Source: Sporopachydermia quercuum
Lineage: Eukaryota > Ascomycota > Sporopachydermiomycetes > Sporopachydermiales > Sporopachydermiaceae
Assembly (NCBI GenBank): GCA_001599295.1
Contig: BCGN01000008.1
Span: 496,001 to 560,000, forward strand
DNA: 64,000 nucleotides
Reading direction: 5' to 3'
The notes beneath the pieces were generated by a model. It did no database searches, was not told the DNA's origin, and saw nothing but the letters and a program-made list of their open reading frames with translations. A program made the translations under genes and the position numbers. Shown piece by piece: positions 20,500 to 30,981 of this stretch (positions within the stretch are counted from its first letter, which is position 1; each line of letters opens with the position of its first letter).

Positions 20500-22263
20500 A
20501 TGCCTCTTCTAGTGAATACAAGAAACCTTAACAGGTTTCATTGCAGCTCCAAAACTGTTGTGGAATTAATTCAAAACTCGGTAGGTCTCACCAGAAGATA
20601 TAATTCAACCTCAGGTAGTTCACTAACTGATTTCAATCCTCCACNAAATCCAGTTTTATCGAAAGTAGAAAAAGTATTCCCCGACTATAAATCACTTCAT
20701 GCAAGAACAAAGTTACTTCAGGAGACACTAAAGTCATCGAAGCATCCTATTCGAATTGCAGTTATACCCTTTCCCAATAAAACGCGTTTAGATACGAAAT
20801 ATGTTCTTGACGCTTTAATCAATGATCCTTTGGGGGCGGACGCAAATCACTGGTTTGAACAGTTCAGGAAACGTATTTTAAGCAAAGATGTTTTGGTGAA
20901 ATACAGCTTGAAATTTATACTGATAGAATTTCATAATTCACTCTCAGTTTTCCCCATTCCAAGTCCTTTCTTGATTCCAGCTTTACGTGATAGTGATTCA
21001 TTGGCAGCCATGGTAGAACTACAAAAAGAAAAAGAGTTCCGCCAGCCAAAAGAAAATGAAGTTACCTCCAATACCGTTGAATGGATCAACAGAGACATAG
21101 AATTTGTTGAGGTGCATTCAGAGAAGTACTCCAAGGAACATATTGATTCCTGTCATCTTCATATGTATGTTACTATTGACTTTGATAACATAACCTCCCT
21201 GAATTCTCCCATCATGACTTCCGCTTGGCCCAATATTCTTGTCATTGATCGAGAAGACTTTGAAAATTTCAATGAAACTCAAGTTCCTGGCGACTTAAGT
21301 GTTGATTCTGATTCTTCAAATGATGAGAAGATTATCAATGTCAATACATCGTATCAAATCAAAGCAGATGAATTGTTTGGAGAGTCCTCAAGCAATGTAA
21401 ATGAGTATCTACAATTGTCAAAGAAATCAAATATCAAGCATTTGAAGCATGTTATTGAAAAGAAAACTTTAGGAATCAAACCAATCCTGAATCTTCAGAG
21501 ATCCATCGTCTCTACTTTAAAAGAGTTATTATCGTCAACATCAGAAAATGATAAACGGGTCAATTCTCAAGCTGGTGAGATTGATACATTACAGAAATCA
21601 TGGGCCCATGATGCTCATACAGAACTACAAACAGTGTTAATAAAGGATCTGAATTCAATACTCCAATCAAGGTCACTCCCTTGGTATTCTCTTTACTGGA
21701 AGTCTGACGATGTGGAATCCATATTAGGTGATTTGATTTATGAAAAGTTCTTGGTAAAATCTTTATCCAGTTTTGATTTTGTTATGGGGAAAATCTCAAG
21801 TTTCCATGTATTGAATGGAGACAGTTCTTCAGAACGTTCTGTGTCTTCTTATGCATCCCCACTGATGAATACACGGAATGATATCATCTTGAATGATATT
21901 CCTAAGGTTCAAGCGCAAGCATTTAAGCTATTGAGAACAGTTATCATTACCACTCAATTACCTCTTATCACATTAGCAACAGCTGGTAATTTTCTATATG
22001 ATTATACTTTCTATTCAATGTCATCAGTTGCTCTCTTAGGTCTTGTTGTTGGGTTTAAATCATTACAAAGTGGTTGGAATAAGGTGCTAAACGCTCCCAA
22101 CGGTTTTATCAATTCTGTTATAGAAAAGTCAAGACTGTCTATCATGGAATCCCAAAAGGAAATAACCAAATCATGGGAACATCAACTGGAAAAAGAAAAG
22201 AAAGTGAAAAGTGAAAGAGAGGACGTTTTGAAGAAGTTAGAAGAAGAATTAGACGTATACTAG
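20500..22263 (+). CDS. Mitochondrial membrane protein resembling fungal Mmc1
   Basis: A 587-residue protein with a basic, Ser/Arg-rich N-terminus (LTRRYNSTSGSS) typical of a mitochondrial presequence. The block RIAVIPFPNKTRLDTKYVLD, then NDPLGADANHWFEQF, and IPSPFLIPALRDSD resemble the N-terminal domain of the fungal-specific Mmc1 family as I recall it. Near the C-terminus LPLITLATAGNFLYDYTFYS and SVALLGLVVGFKSLQSGW form two adjacent membrane segments (about residues 487-530). A charged coiled coil ending EKEKKVKSEREDVLKKLEEEL follows. This hairpin-plus-coiled-coil layout recalls membrane-anchored dynamin-related proteins, but I see no GTPase motifs. The family call is from memory; the targeting and membrane features are visible. 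The gene lies between OPI1 and the mu adaptin, a pair adjacent in S. cerevisiae. One N base is in codon 49. Confidence 0.6.
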   Translation: MPLLVNTRNLNRFHCSSKTVVELIQNSVGLTRRYNSTSGSSLTDFNPPXNPVLSKVEKVFPDYKSLHARTKLLQETLKSSKHPIRIAVIPFPNKTRLDTKYVLDALINDPLGADANHWFEQFRKRILSKDVLVKYSLKFILIEFHNSLSVFPIPSPFLIPALRDSDSLAAMVELQKEKEFRQPKENEVTSNTVEWINRDIEFVEVHSEKYSKEHIDSCHLHMYVTIDFDNITSLNSPIMTSAWPNILVIDREDFENFNETQVPGDLSVDSDSSNDEKIINVNTSYQIKADELFGESSSNVNEYLQLSKKSNIKHLKHVIEKKTLGIKPILNLQRSIVSTLKELLSSTSENDKRVNSQAGEIDTLQKSWAHDAHTELQTVLIKDLNSILQSRSLPWYSLYWKSDDVESILGDLIYEKFLVKSLSSFDFVMGKISSFHVLNGDSSSERSVSSYASPLMNTRNDIILNDIPKVQAQAFKLLRTVIITTQLPLITLATAGNFLYDYTFYSMSSVALLGLVVGFKSLQSGWNKVLNAPNGFINSVIEKSRLSIMESQKEITKSWEHQLEKEKKVKSEREDVLKKLEEELDVY

Positions 22264-22477
22264 TTAATTTAGAGCCCAAAAAATTGAAAGTAGCATATAA
22301 GGCTGTGTCTTGTTATTCAGCGTGGTGTTTGATAGTTACTTTAAACAGTCCAAAAGTATCTTGTGCTTTCTATACTACAGCATTACTAAGCCACGCTAAA
22401 TTTCTTTGTTTAGATATAGAGTAGCATTTCTATTGTTCTTCAATAGTATTCTAGCATCTCAAATTATACCTATCTAT

Positions 22478-23932
22478 TTATCTCTCCCATTTTTCTTCAT
22501 TTTCAATCATCAGCTTTGGTTTTATCCTGTAGCAGTACTCATCGCTATTCTTTGTTACATATCTAACCCATGGAAGTGAAGGATAACTTAGCTGTGGTTC
22601 ATAGACTTTGAGAAATTGCACTTGTAATCCAGACATTGTAAAATACGGTATTTCGAACTTAAGACTGATTGGTTGGTAATGTAATACCTGTGCAGAGTTC
22701 GGGTTATTTGCCCTCTTACCATCACTTGCTCCTAATCCTTCACCTTCTTCAAAATCGGTGACACTTGTCAATGCAATTTCTGCTTTCATGCTTGCTTGTT
22801 TACCACCACCAGAAAAAGAGCTAATTTTCCAGATGATTGAATTCAATTCCGGCGCATAATAAACCTGTCCTGTTTTTGTTTTGAACTTTGGACTTGTAGT
22901 ATCTAAAGGTACTGGTATCCTTATTTCAATATTGTGAGCTGCTAGTCTTTTCCTGAAAGTTGATGCCAGATCTAACTTATATGAAATGCGAGTGATATGA
23001 ATAGCAGAATTTGCAGCTTTTTGTCCATGATGAATAATTGATGCATCTAGAATAAATAAGGGTTTTGATTTGGGCTTAGCTCTGTATGACATTAGTTGAA
23101 ATGAACCATCAGGAGGTACGAATGAAATGGTCCTATCAGCCGCAAATTTAGGAAGTTCCACGCATTGGTGAAATTTTGTGTCTCGTAAATAAACTGAACG
23201 GAGTCTTGACTTTTTCACGGCCGATAAGGGTGGAGTTGTTGCTGCTGTTGTTGTTGTTGTGTTAATTCTATTCGCGGCTGTTGAGGGAGCTTTCAACTCG
23301 TCGTTCAAGCCTAGTTTTACTTCTGGTGTTCCTGATAAATGGCATATGGCTTCTATACGCCCAATGATATCGTTTCTAAGTATTTTTCCGTCGGTGTCTA
23401 CTAAAAAGTCTATTGTCTCTATTATGTCTAAAAATAATTCGTTCTTTCGATAAAAAATTCCCTTTGGTCTCCAACTGATCGCATTTGTTGATGTTCTAGC
23501 TATACTAAGAGCATTTAACTCTTGGAACTCTTGAGTAATATACTCTTTCAAGACACTTGCTTCAGTAATTTGAGGTTTGCCAAAATCCATCATTTCGTCT
23601 AATAATTCGTAGATTATAGCAAAATTGTCCCTAATTGATTCCTCTTCAACATTTTTCATGTACTCTTGAAGAACCTTTGTTAAGTGCTCTAAGTATGACA
23701 TGATCTGCATAGCATCAGCGTTTGTTCTGGAAACTGCCAAAATATAGATGTTATTATGTTGAACAAATAAATAAGATATGCCATTATGATTTAATATTGG
23801 CGGGCAATTATCCTGGTGTTGTAGTAACAGTCCAGGAAAATCATCCAGACAGCTTATTGGAACATCTCCTCGGTAGTTCCTCCACAGTAAGGGGGTTGCA
23901 TTTCTGTCCAAGAACGCTATTATAGATGTCAT
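22478..23932 (-). CDS. APM2: AP-1-type clathrin adaptor medium (mu) subunit, Apm1/Apm2 family
   Basis: Medium chain of a clathrin adaptor complex acting at the trans-Golgi network and endosomes. In the 484-residue protein the longin-like N-domain (residues 1-140) carries PPILNHNGISYLFVQHNN and EEESIRDNFAIIYELLDEMM, close to Apm1. The mu-homology domain starts near WRPKGIFYRKNELFLDIIET. It includes FHQCVELPKFAADRTISFVP and ends with IPYFTMSGLQVQFLKVYEP and YPSLPWVRYVT. Insertions (a Thr/Ala-rich loop near residue 230; EEGEGLGASDGKRANN near residue 420) and a divergent C-domain set it apart from canonical Apm1. It lies between OPI1 and a YHL018W homolog, the position of APM2 (YHL019C), so I favour APM2. 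By sequence alone Apm1 remains possible. Confidence 0.85.
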   Translation of the reverse strand: MTSIIAFLDRNATPLLWRNYRGDVPISCLDDFPGLLLQHQDNCPPILNHNGISYLFVQHNNIYILAVSRTNADAMQIMSYLEHLTKVLQEYMKNVEEESIRDNFAIIYELLDEMMDFGKPQITEASVLKEYITQEFQELNALSIARTSTNAISWRPKGIFYRKNELFLDIIETIDFLVDTDGKILRNDIIGRIEAICHLSGTPEVKLGLNDELKAPSTAANRINTTTTTAATTPPLSAVKKSRLRSVYLRDTKFHQCVELPKFAADRTISFVPPDGSFQLMSYRAKPKSKPLFILDASIIHHGQKAANSAIHITRISYKLDLASTFRKRLAAHNIEIRIPVPLDTTSPKFKTKTGQVYYAPELNSIIWKISSFSGGGKQASMKAEIALTSVTDFEEGEGLGASDGKRANNPNSAQVLHYQPISLKFEIPYFTMSGLQVQFLKVYEPQLSYPSLPWVRYVTKNSDEYCYRIKPKLMIENEEKWER

Positions 23933-24728
23933 TGAGTAATTTTATGTAATAGTTCCATTCTCAATTAATGGAGTATCAGCATATTTGGTTTTTCATGGGT
24001 TGAATCTAATTAGACCCATAGTAGATAGATTTGGATTTGCTTGGTTCTAAAATGTAACAGCCTGTGTGTTATTGTAGGAGATGAATATAAAATGGATTTC
24101 CGGTTTGAATATTTCGGAGATAATATTTTTTTGTTAAGGCAACTAAATTGACTGGTGCTTTGAATGAAAGGCTCGTTGCGAATGACTGAGTGGGGTTCAG
24201 ACTCGATGAATAAATAGGGCACTATAATTTATTTATCTTAACAATTTTATTCTTAAATGAATAAAGCATTCTTATCAATTTCTAGCAAATCAATAATGAA
24301 TGTGAAAGAAGCGAAGTAAAAGAGAAGTATGACATATGGCTATTCAGCTTAGCTCGTGAATTATTTAATGATTTTTGAGCATTCAGTTACTATTTCACTA
24401 TCAAGTTGTTAAAAAAAAAATGAGAAGAGATTCCAATAAAGTAAGGATAAAATGATATACCGGTATACTGATTGATGTATCAAAATAATAGAAGTTGAAA
24501 GAAAAAAGTACTTGCTATAAACCACTAAAATGTATACAAAATTTCGTATATCCCAATCTGAAGATGCTTGCATCAACATGCAGGAGATCCTAAACTATAG
24601 TCGCTTGCTATCTCTCACTATGAACCTGAAGACAGAAACGGTTACTACCGTTCGACTAGCTCAGGTTTATATTTATTAGAGGTATTCAATTGCATGTTCT
24701 TGGGGCGATGAAAATAAAACTATAGAAA
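23933..24728. other. Upstream region of the mu-adaptin gene
   Basis: About 800 bases between the adaptin start and the dehydratase stop, both on the minus strand. It is AT-rich with poly(A) and a TATACCGGTATA palindrome near 24463. No gene is recognised. Confidence 0.45.
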
Positions 24729-25224
24729 TTATAAATACTTCTTAGCCAATTTATCGCACATCAGAGCCGCTTGATAGTCTAATTTGGATATGTCTTGAAT
24801 ATCATGAGTTGTCCACCGTAATGATACATCGTTGTAAACCTAATAAAAGTTGTTAATAACATTCAATTCAATTGAAATTCATTCTGATTGCTAGAAGCCC
24901 AACATGTCTAATCAGGTGTGGATAGTCTCGGAAGATCATAATTAGTTCACTTACATTCGTTATGTGAGGATGATGCGCCTTCTTATGAGCATACATAGCA
25001 ACTTGACCTAGAAATCCCCAAGCATCAAGAAAAGATGGAAACCGGAAACTTTTCGTTATTTCTCTATTTCCATGCACCCATCCGTTCGATTTCAATTCTG
25101 AAAGCATTTCTTCCCCATTTTGCAGCGATGAGAGACTACTCACAGAAGATGACCAACGAACCCGATATTGAACGTTTAGCCCCTGCAATAGACATCTAAC
25201 TGGCATACGCGCTCTACTACTCAT
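24729..25224 (-). CDS. Pterin-4a-carbinolamine dehydratase family protein, two exons
   Basis: DCoH/PCD-family protein, homolog of S. cerevisiae YHL018W, a mitochondrial protein of the family whose role in yeast is unclear. Exon 1 (24955-25224) encodes 90 residues and exon 2 (24729-24839) another 36; the 115-nt intron has donor GTAAGT and an ATTAAC branch-like site near the acceptor. Splicing creates the family signature HHPHITNVYNDVSLRWTTHD, which is broken if exon 1 is read through. The Arg/Ser-rich N-terminus (RMPVRCLLQGLNVQYRVRWS) suggests mitochondrial import. WVHGNREITKSFRFPSFLDA matches the helix before the active-site histidines. Position beside the mu adaptin and OPI1 copies the S. 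cerevisiae order. Confidence 0.88.
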
Positions 25225-28172
25225 TTTTAGCTAGTCTTATTACTATTTAGCCTTATCTGAAAAAAAATCAAACGGGATTGAAATGTTTACTTTTCAATAT
25301 CTACTTAATCCGTTGTATTTCCCCATGTATAATCAACAGTTGAAAGTTTCCTTGCTATCTTCAATTGAAGTAGTGTTGAACGATTTTACTTTGAAGATTA
25401 TATAATCATAAATATTTAAGGTTTGAACTTTATCTTTTTTATTTTCCTTCTCACTTTTTTAGCTAAAGTTTATACCTTATTTTTAATAAAGTTCAAAGAA
25501 CGTTATCAAAGGCATATGTTGTTACGCTACGCTAAGAATGACAGGGATCTTTTCTAGTACTTTCAAGGAAACGTTCAGATTTTACATTTTTTATCAATTA
25601 TTGAGTTTGTATGATCTTGAGTTGTCTATGATCCATTGACATTTATGTTTATGTTTGGTTTTGAATAAAAAACGAGAGTAGATTTAGAAATAGAAAGAAA
25701 AGGAAAGAAGGTTGATGAAATAGGGGTTGAGGTTGGTCTAATCGAGAAAAGTACGGCAGTGAAGGAAGGATTCTTGAAAGTTGAATAATGACCCAGNTAA
25801 AGGGGTATAACTAAGAATTGATGACTTATTGGAGGCACTTTGCTTGTTATTTTTATGTTGAAAATAATAAAAGCTTTGTTGTTTGGTGAAATGAGAAGTG
25901 ATAATGAAGTAAAGTGAGACATATTCCTCCTTTAACGGGAATATTATTCTTGTCAGAAATAGAAGCTCTCGCATAGTAGCCTAACGCGAAAATATCCAAA
26001 TTACTGTGTTGTTTATAGCTTCTTACTCATTCGGATTATGGTTGAACTGTTGCAAGAATTAATTTCTTTNGATCTAGAAATAGAGATATTTAGACCTGCA
26101 GAACGATACACGCAAGTTCAATATGTTTGAAAGCATTATCACCTTTTAGAAGCGTTATATTCTCTTCTTCACTTTTTCCATGTTTATATGAACATGTATA
26201 TATGAGGGTTCATTTTATTCTTTCTTGTGACGGCACATCCCTCTATACTCCCCAATTTCGGAACCTAATAATCAAAACCTCAATCTCAATTCTAACTTGA
26301 CAAGGATAAACTACATTACATATTTGTTGCCTATAACCTTTCCAGTCTTTACGCTTTTCATTCCATTTCATTGAATGATCCCTTGAATATTCATGATTTC
26401 CCTTTGCTTATATATTTTCCTTACATCAAGCCTCAAATGGCCATACATGCATACCATGTTCAAATACTATATAACCGTCCTAATATCTTCAAGCTGTAGT
26501 CTTTTTATCTTTTCTTAGCTTTTCTAAGCCATAATCTTAAATACAGTTTGAACTAAAGGGCAAACTTTGTTTCTGTTCGAAGACTTGAATTGCTTATTCA
26601 TTTGCTTACCCAGAAAATAGGAGTTGTATCTCTATGTAGCAAGGAATGATTCAATAGTCAAGAACCACACTTTGTTTAATCATTTACTGGGTTTGCTTAG
26701 TTTGATCCATCGTTTAAGAACATTGTACATGATTGTCGAAGAATTTGTTATACTCTTAGATACATAGTGATCTTTGGATTTTAGACGGACCGTACTGATG
26801 GTTGTGCAACTTATAATCGATTTTGCTTTTACAATTGCAAAGAATTGTAAGTATGTATTTGGAATATCTAAGCAGGAAAAGGTAGTAGCAGTATTATTGT
26901 TGTTCTTAAGTGTGCTGATGATCTACAAGATATCTTATGATCTATATCTATATTATGATATGATGCATATGATAAATATGATGAGTTCAATCCCCCTTAG
27001 TTATTCATCTCGCAACTTTTTATTTTTTTGAATTCGTGAACGATCATTATTATATTGCGAGTCTAACTCCTGCAGTTGCTTTCAATACTATATCTGGTTA
27101 ATCTTGTTCATTTGCAGATATCACATTTCTATGGTTACTTGAATCAATTGACAAAAATAATATATTCGTATTATTGCTACTAATGGGCTAATGTATTACA
27201 ATATCTAATGTTCAATACTTGTTTATACTAACTGGATAAATCATAGAAGTTCAGTGATTGATATAGTCAGAAAAGTAAAACAGATTTTCGTTCTCTCATT
27301 GAAAAGTAAGATTACTAAGTTTCCCACTTTACAAAAAATAGACGACCAGCAGTTAGAGAAATTGACTACTAGTTGCACTACATTCACTTTCCAGCACTGT
27401 CCAAAGCTTGAAAACTGAACTTGTATTCAATTATTTCTTGTAGTGTAACAATATTATGATAGAAGAAATAAAAAGTAAAGCATAAGAAAGTGAACCAGAA
27501 AGTAAGAGAAGAGGAAAGAAGAGAGAAGAAGAAAAGAAGTTTACTTAACGCTAAAAGATTGGTTTTTAGTCATCTAATTCTTGAGCTGAAACTGGTATTC
27601 TACAAATATTATTATAAAAAATAGTAACTAGAACATCTCTTCCAAATTCAAGACTACTCAACTTATTTAGGGACAGTAAAGAAGTTCATACAGTTCTCGC
27701 TGTTCTCTCCAACTTTCTCTTTCTACTTTCAGGTTGAGTTTAGTTCTTAGACTTCTCAGTTCTTGGAACTGATTATCTTTTCATATGAAATCTTTAATCA
27801 CTTTCAAAACAGGTGGTACTCATTTAGAAGATTATGATTTGAATTTCAGTATTGATAATTATAAAAGCATTTGAGGAAACAATTACGGAATTGAAAAACA
27901 TTTATACTGGTGATCATTGAATTCAGAGTATATACACCAATAGTATCAACAAAAAAAAATAGGTTTTTTGCTTCCTTTTGTATAAGGATTGAATAATCAA
28001 TAAGCACGCACTGAAATTTTAAGCTATAAATTCACAGCAACAGCAAATAGTCTCAACACAATACTACAATCAATGATTAGACATTGTCACTACTTAAATT
28101 TTGTTGTATAATTGTGACAATTAATTAGTTTGGCTCTTGAAATCCAATTGTTAGTGCTACAAGTTGTATGTG
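25225..28172. other. 2.9-kb divergent gene-poor region
   Basis: A long AT-rich stretch between the dehydratase and an RNA-binding protein gene. The plus strand is purine-rich at about 25660-25930 and 27455-27545, and pyrimidine-rich at about 26150-26420, which creates chance open frames. The only ATG frame with distinct character is a possible 77-codon membrane peptide at 26798, listed separately. I see no tRNA or repeat element. Long 5' regions like this are typical of highly regulated yeast genes, so it may belong to the RNA-binding protein gene. Confidence 0.5.
26798..27031 (+). CDS. Possible small membrane protein, 77 aa
   Basis: An ATG-initiated frame in the middle of a gene-free region. 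The peptide has two hydrophobic segments (MVVQLIIDFAFTIA and VVAVLLLFLSVLMIYKI) with lysines between them and a Met/Tyr-rich tail. That layout would suit a two-pass small membrane protein, but AT-rich DNA readily gives hydrophobic frames and I recognise no family. An acceptor-like TTTTAG lies about 14 bases before the ATG, so an upstream exon is possible. Treat as unproven. Confidence 0.2.
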   Translation: MVVQLIIDFAFTIAKNCKYVFGISKQEKVVAVLLLFLSVLMIYKISYDLYLYYDMMHMINMMSSIPLSYSSRNFLFF

Positions 28173-29581
28173 ATGGGCGAGGAGAAGGAGGACAATCTAC
28201 CAAGGAAACCCTTGGAACAATGGTCGGGACAAGGTAAGTCTACTATTAAATGAATTATATTGAAAGCAAAATAATAGGAATGAAAGCAGAAGATAATAAA
28301 ATGTTGATAATAGTTGATATTTTCTGTTTGACTACTTTTTTATTTTGTTGGAAGGGAAAAATTTAGAAATACAGGTTGAAAAACAACTAAATGGTGTTTC
28401 TATGATTCTTTCCTTACCCATTTCCAGTTCAAGGGTATATACTAACAAAAATATTATTTGGAATAATTATAGTATCCAATCGAAGGTTTAACAACATACG
28501 AGCAAACAAATATTCTTCTTCTACCTATCCAGTTGCATTTTTACCATCAGTTACAAATCCAGGAGTACCAACTAGTTATCCTGGTCCCTTCAATAATGTA
28601 TTCAATAGTCATTCATTCCATGAAAACCTCAATTATAACGTGATATATGTTAAGAACATTCCACCATCAGTATCGAAAGATGAGGTATTAGGATATTTTC
28701 GGCAGCATGGATCAATAGTATCAATATTTATGCCTTTTGAAGAAATTTCACAGTGTGATGAAACAAGTAATGATGGAAATGACAATGAAATACCATTGGC
28801 TTCACCATCTACAGAATCAAAAATTAAACGCAATGGAAAAATGAATGACTCAGAGATAGAAAAAAATCATATTGAAGAAACAAAAGGAGAATCAACTGAA
28901 GTAATAAGTGTTTCTAAAGGATATGCATTTATTACATTTAAAAATCATAAAGAGGCCGAAAATGCAATAAATCAATTGAATGGTAAAGAACTAGAAAACG
29001 GGACAGCAATATACGTTGGATGGGCAAGAAATAGATACCTTCCAAGGTTTCATGTTGATCAATATGGATTCCCTGTTGAACCAGAGGTAATTAAATATCA
29101 GGAAAGTAATCTATATATAAGGAATTTGGCGCCAGAGGTTGATGACGAAAAGCTTTATAATGCTTTTAAGAAATATGGGAAGATTATATCTGCAAAGGTT
29201 ATGACTGATTCTGCTACCGGAGCATCACGAGAGTTTGGATTTGTTTGCTTTGAGACGCATGAAGAAACAGAAAACGCTTTATTTAAGACTAACGATACTG
29301 CATTCTACGGAAAGAGGATACAGGTTTCATTTGCGCATAGAAGAAACAGAAAACAACAAAATACAACAAATATTTCCGGCTTTCCTAATGCAGCGACTAA
29401 AACTTCTGACTCAGCACCTTACGTTTACATTGATCCACAGCGAGTTCCAACTTCTCCATTAATTTCAACACCATTCAATCAACAATTATATCCTCCAGTA
29501 CCAATGGTTTCTTATTATTATCCTTACATGNCACCTTATTATGCACCAGCTGAAGAAAAGTCTGAAGAAAAGTCNGAATAA
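28173..29581 (+). CDS. RNA-binding protein with two RRM domains, two exons
   Basis: A 389-residue protein encoded by 28173-28233 and 28473-29581 across a 239-nt intron (donor GTAAGT, branch TACTAAC 26 nt before the acceptor). The first exon gives MGEEKEDNLPRKPLEQW. RRM1 runs from about residue 76 (VIYVKNIPPSV, RNP2) to about 210 with RNP1 GYAFITF; an acidic and Ser-rich insertion separates its two halves. RRM2 (about 231-308) has LYIRNLAPEVD and REFGFVCF. The C-terminus is Pro/Tyr-rich (YYYPYM...PYYAPAEEKSEEK). The tandem RRMs resemble poly(A)-binding-protein-like and Mip6/Pes4-like yeast proteins, but I cannot place it with an ortholog. Two N bases lie near the C-terminus. The long upstream region suggests complex regulation. 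Confidence 0.8.
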
Positions 29582-30981
29582 TGAGACATTGTTGGTTATA
29601 ACTATTTGACCAATTGAGATCGACGAACTACATGTGAAACTAAAGTTTGTTTGTTATGGAAGTTTGATGTATAGTTCATGCGGTTTCTCCATATTCTTCT
29701 AGAAAAGGTAGCAAGAGATTTCAACATGAATATTTCACTTTCCTTTTTCGGTACTTNTCATACAAATTATCGCGAAGTATGAAACTAAAGTTTGAGAGCT
29801 TCCAAGCTCATCATCAAAAAATAGCACAAAAGTTGACTACTTAAGTACAATTAATATAAAAACAAGATTATAAACTTTTGTGTTCTTCTGTAGGTATATA
29901 AACTGTCGATATTTTTTTCATTCAAGATTGGTCTTGATATTGGATGGGCAATAGATGTATTGCAAAATCAATATCTCTTCTTTAAAGTTTATTTTAAAGT
30001 TTGTTGAGAGAGACAAACTCAATCTTGAATCAATGTCCACAAAACATGAAACAAATACTTCAAGGATTGTTCAATTCATTTATTTTNTTATAATAGACAN
30101 ATCAAAGAACATATATGAACGTATCTGAGAATGCGCAGTTATACCATTAGTGTATTCTATGTTATTTGGATTCTTGAGTGAAATATTATTTAAAGAGAAA
30201 GCATGATATATTGAACTTGCGACAGGTTTACGTAAAGCATATGAAGTCAAATTTTTGATACAGATAAAGAAAATTTTCAGAACTTTCATAGTTCCAAGTT
30301 ACCGATTTTTGAATAAATCGAGTCCATCAAAGCATNTAAAATGTAATCTGATTCTGAAATTTTTAGTTTTAATCCAATGAACAATATCGCCTAGATGAAT
30401 TACTGGTTCTACGAAATCATTCAAAAAAAAAAAATAGAAAAAAAAATTTGGACTCAAATCCCCGAATCCTCCATTGAAAATACATGAGAAAAAACTGTTG
30501 GAGTCTTCCTTGACAGTCTGAGACGTAGGTTTCTCCTTGTTTGCGTACATAAGAACTAATCGAACAGTAATGCAGCCTCCTTTCTATTAGTTTGCTTCAA
30601 ACACTGTTTATTTACTGACCGTATTCATCAATTCCATGACAGCTTTCACTCCCGTGAGGTTATATCTCTTTACGATTCATATTTAACTGAGAATTAAAGG
30701 ACAATAAGGATATGCTTAGTGGAAAAGTTCCGATTTTTGTTCATATGAATAGAGTCCGGTTTGCTAACCTCTACCAAACCGGCCAACAAGAAGTACTATT
30801 TAAACAAACAATCCTGCTTGTCTTATAATTTGCTTTATATATATATATATATAATGCGACATTAGATGATAACAGTTGGGTTTGAGCACTATCAGGAAAA
30901 CTATAGAGACCTAAAAATTCAACCAAAGGATGAATATTGCCCATTGATTGATGATCGCAGCTGAAAAATCTACCATTTACC
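29582..30981. other. Long convergent intergenic region (1.4 kb)
   Basis: Unusually long for a region between two converging genes. It contains poly(A) tracts around 30421-30450, a (TA)9 run and three N bases. A minus-strand frame at 30299-30550 starts with ATG but is largely poly-Phe from an A-tract. No RNA gene was recognised, though a noncoding or small gene could hide here. Confidence 0.45.
30836..30853. repeat. (TA)9 dinucleotide repeat
   Basis: An uninterrupted TA run about 130 bases beyond the NFU1 stop codon, inside the convergent spacer. It is a microsatellite likely to vary in length. Confidence 0.85.

Noticed and set aside
25641-25651. ATTTATGTTTA, an exact match to the S. cerevisiae ARS consensus
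   Set aside because: Several matches are expected by chance in 64 kb of AT-rich DNA, and origin consensus differs between yeasts.
30299-30550. 83-codon minus-strand ATG frame
   Set aside because: Its centre is poly-Phe encoded by an A-tract, the rest is unlike any family, and it holds an N.
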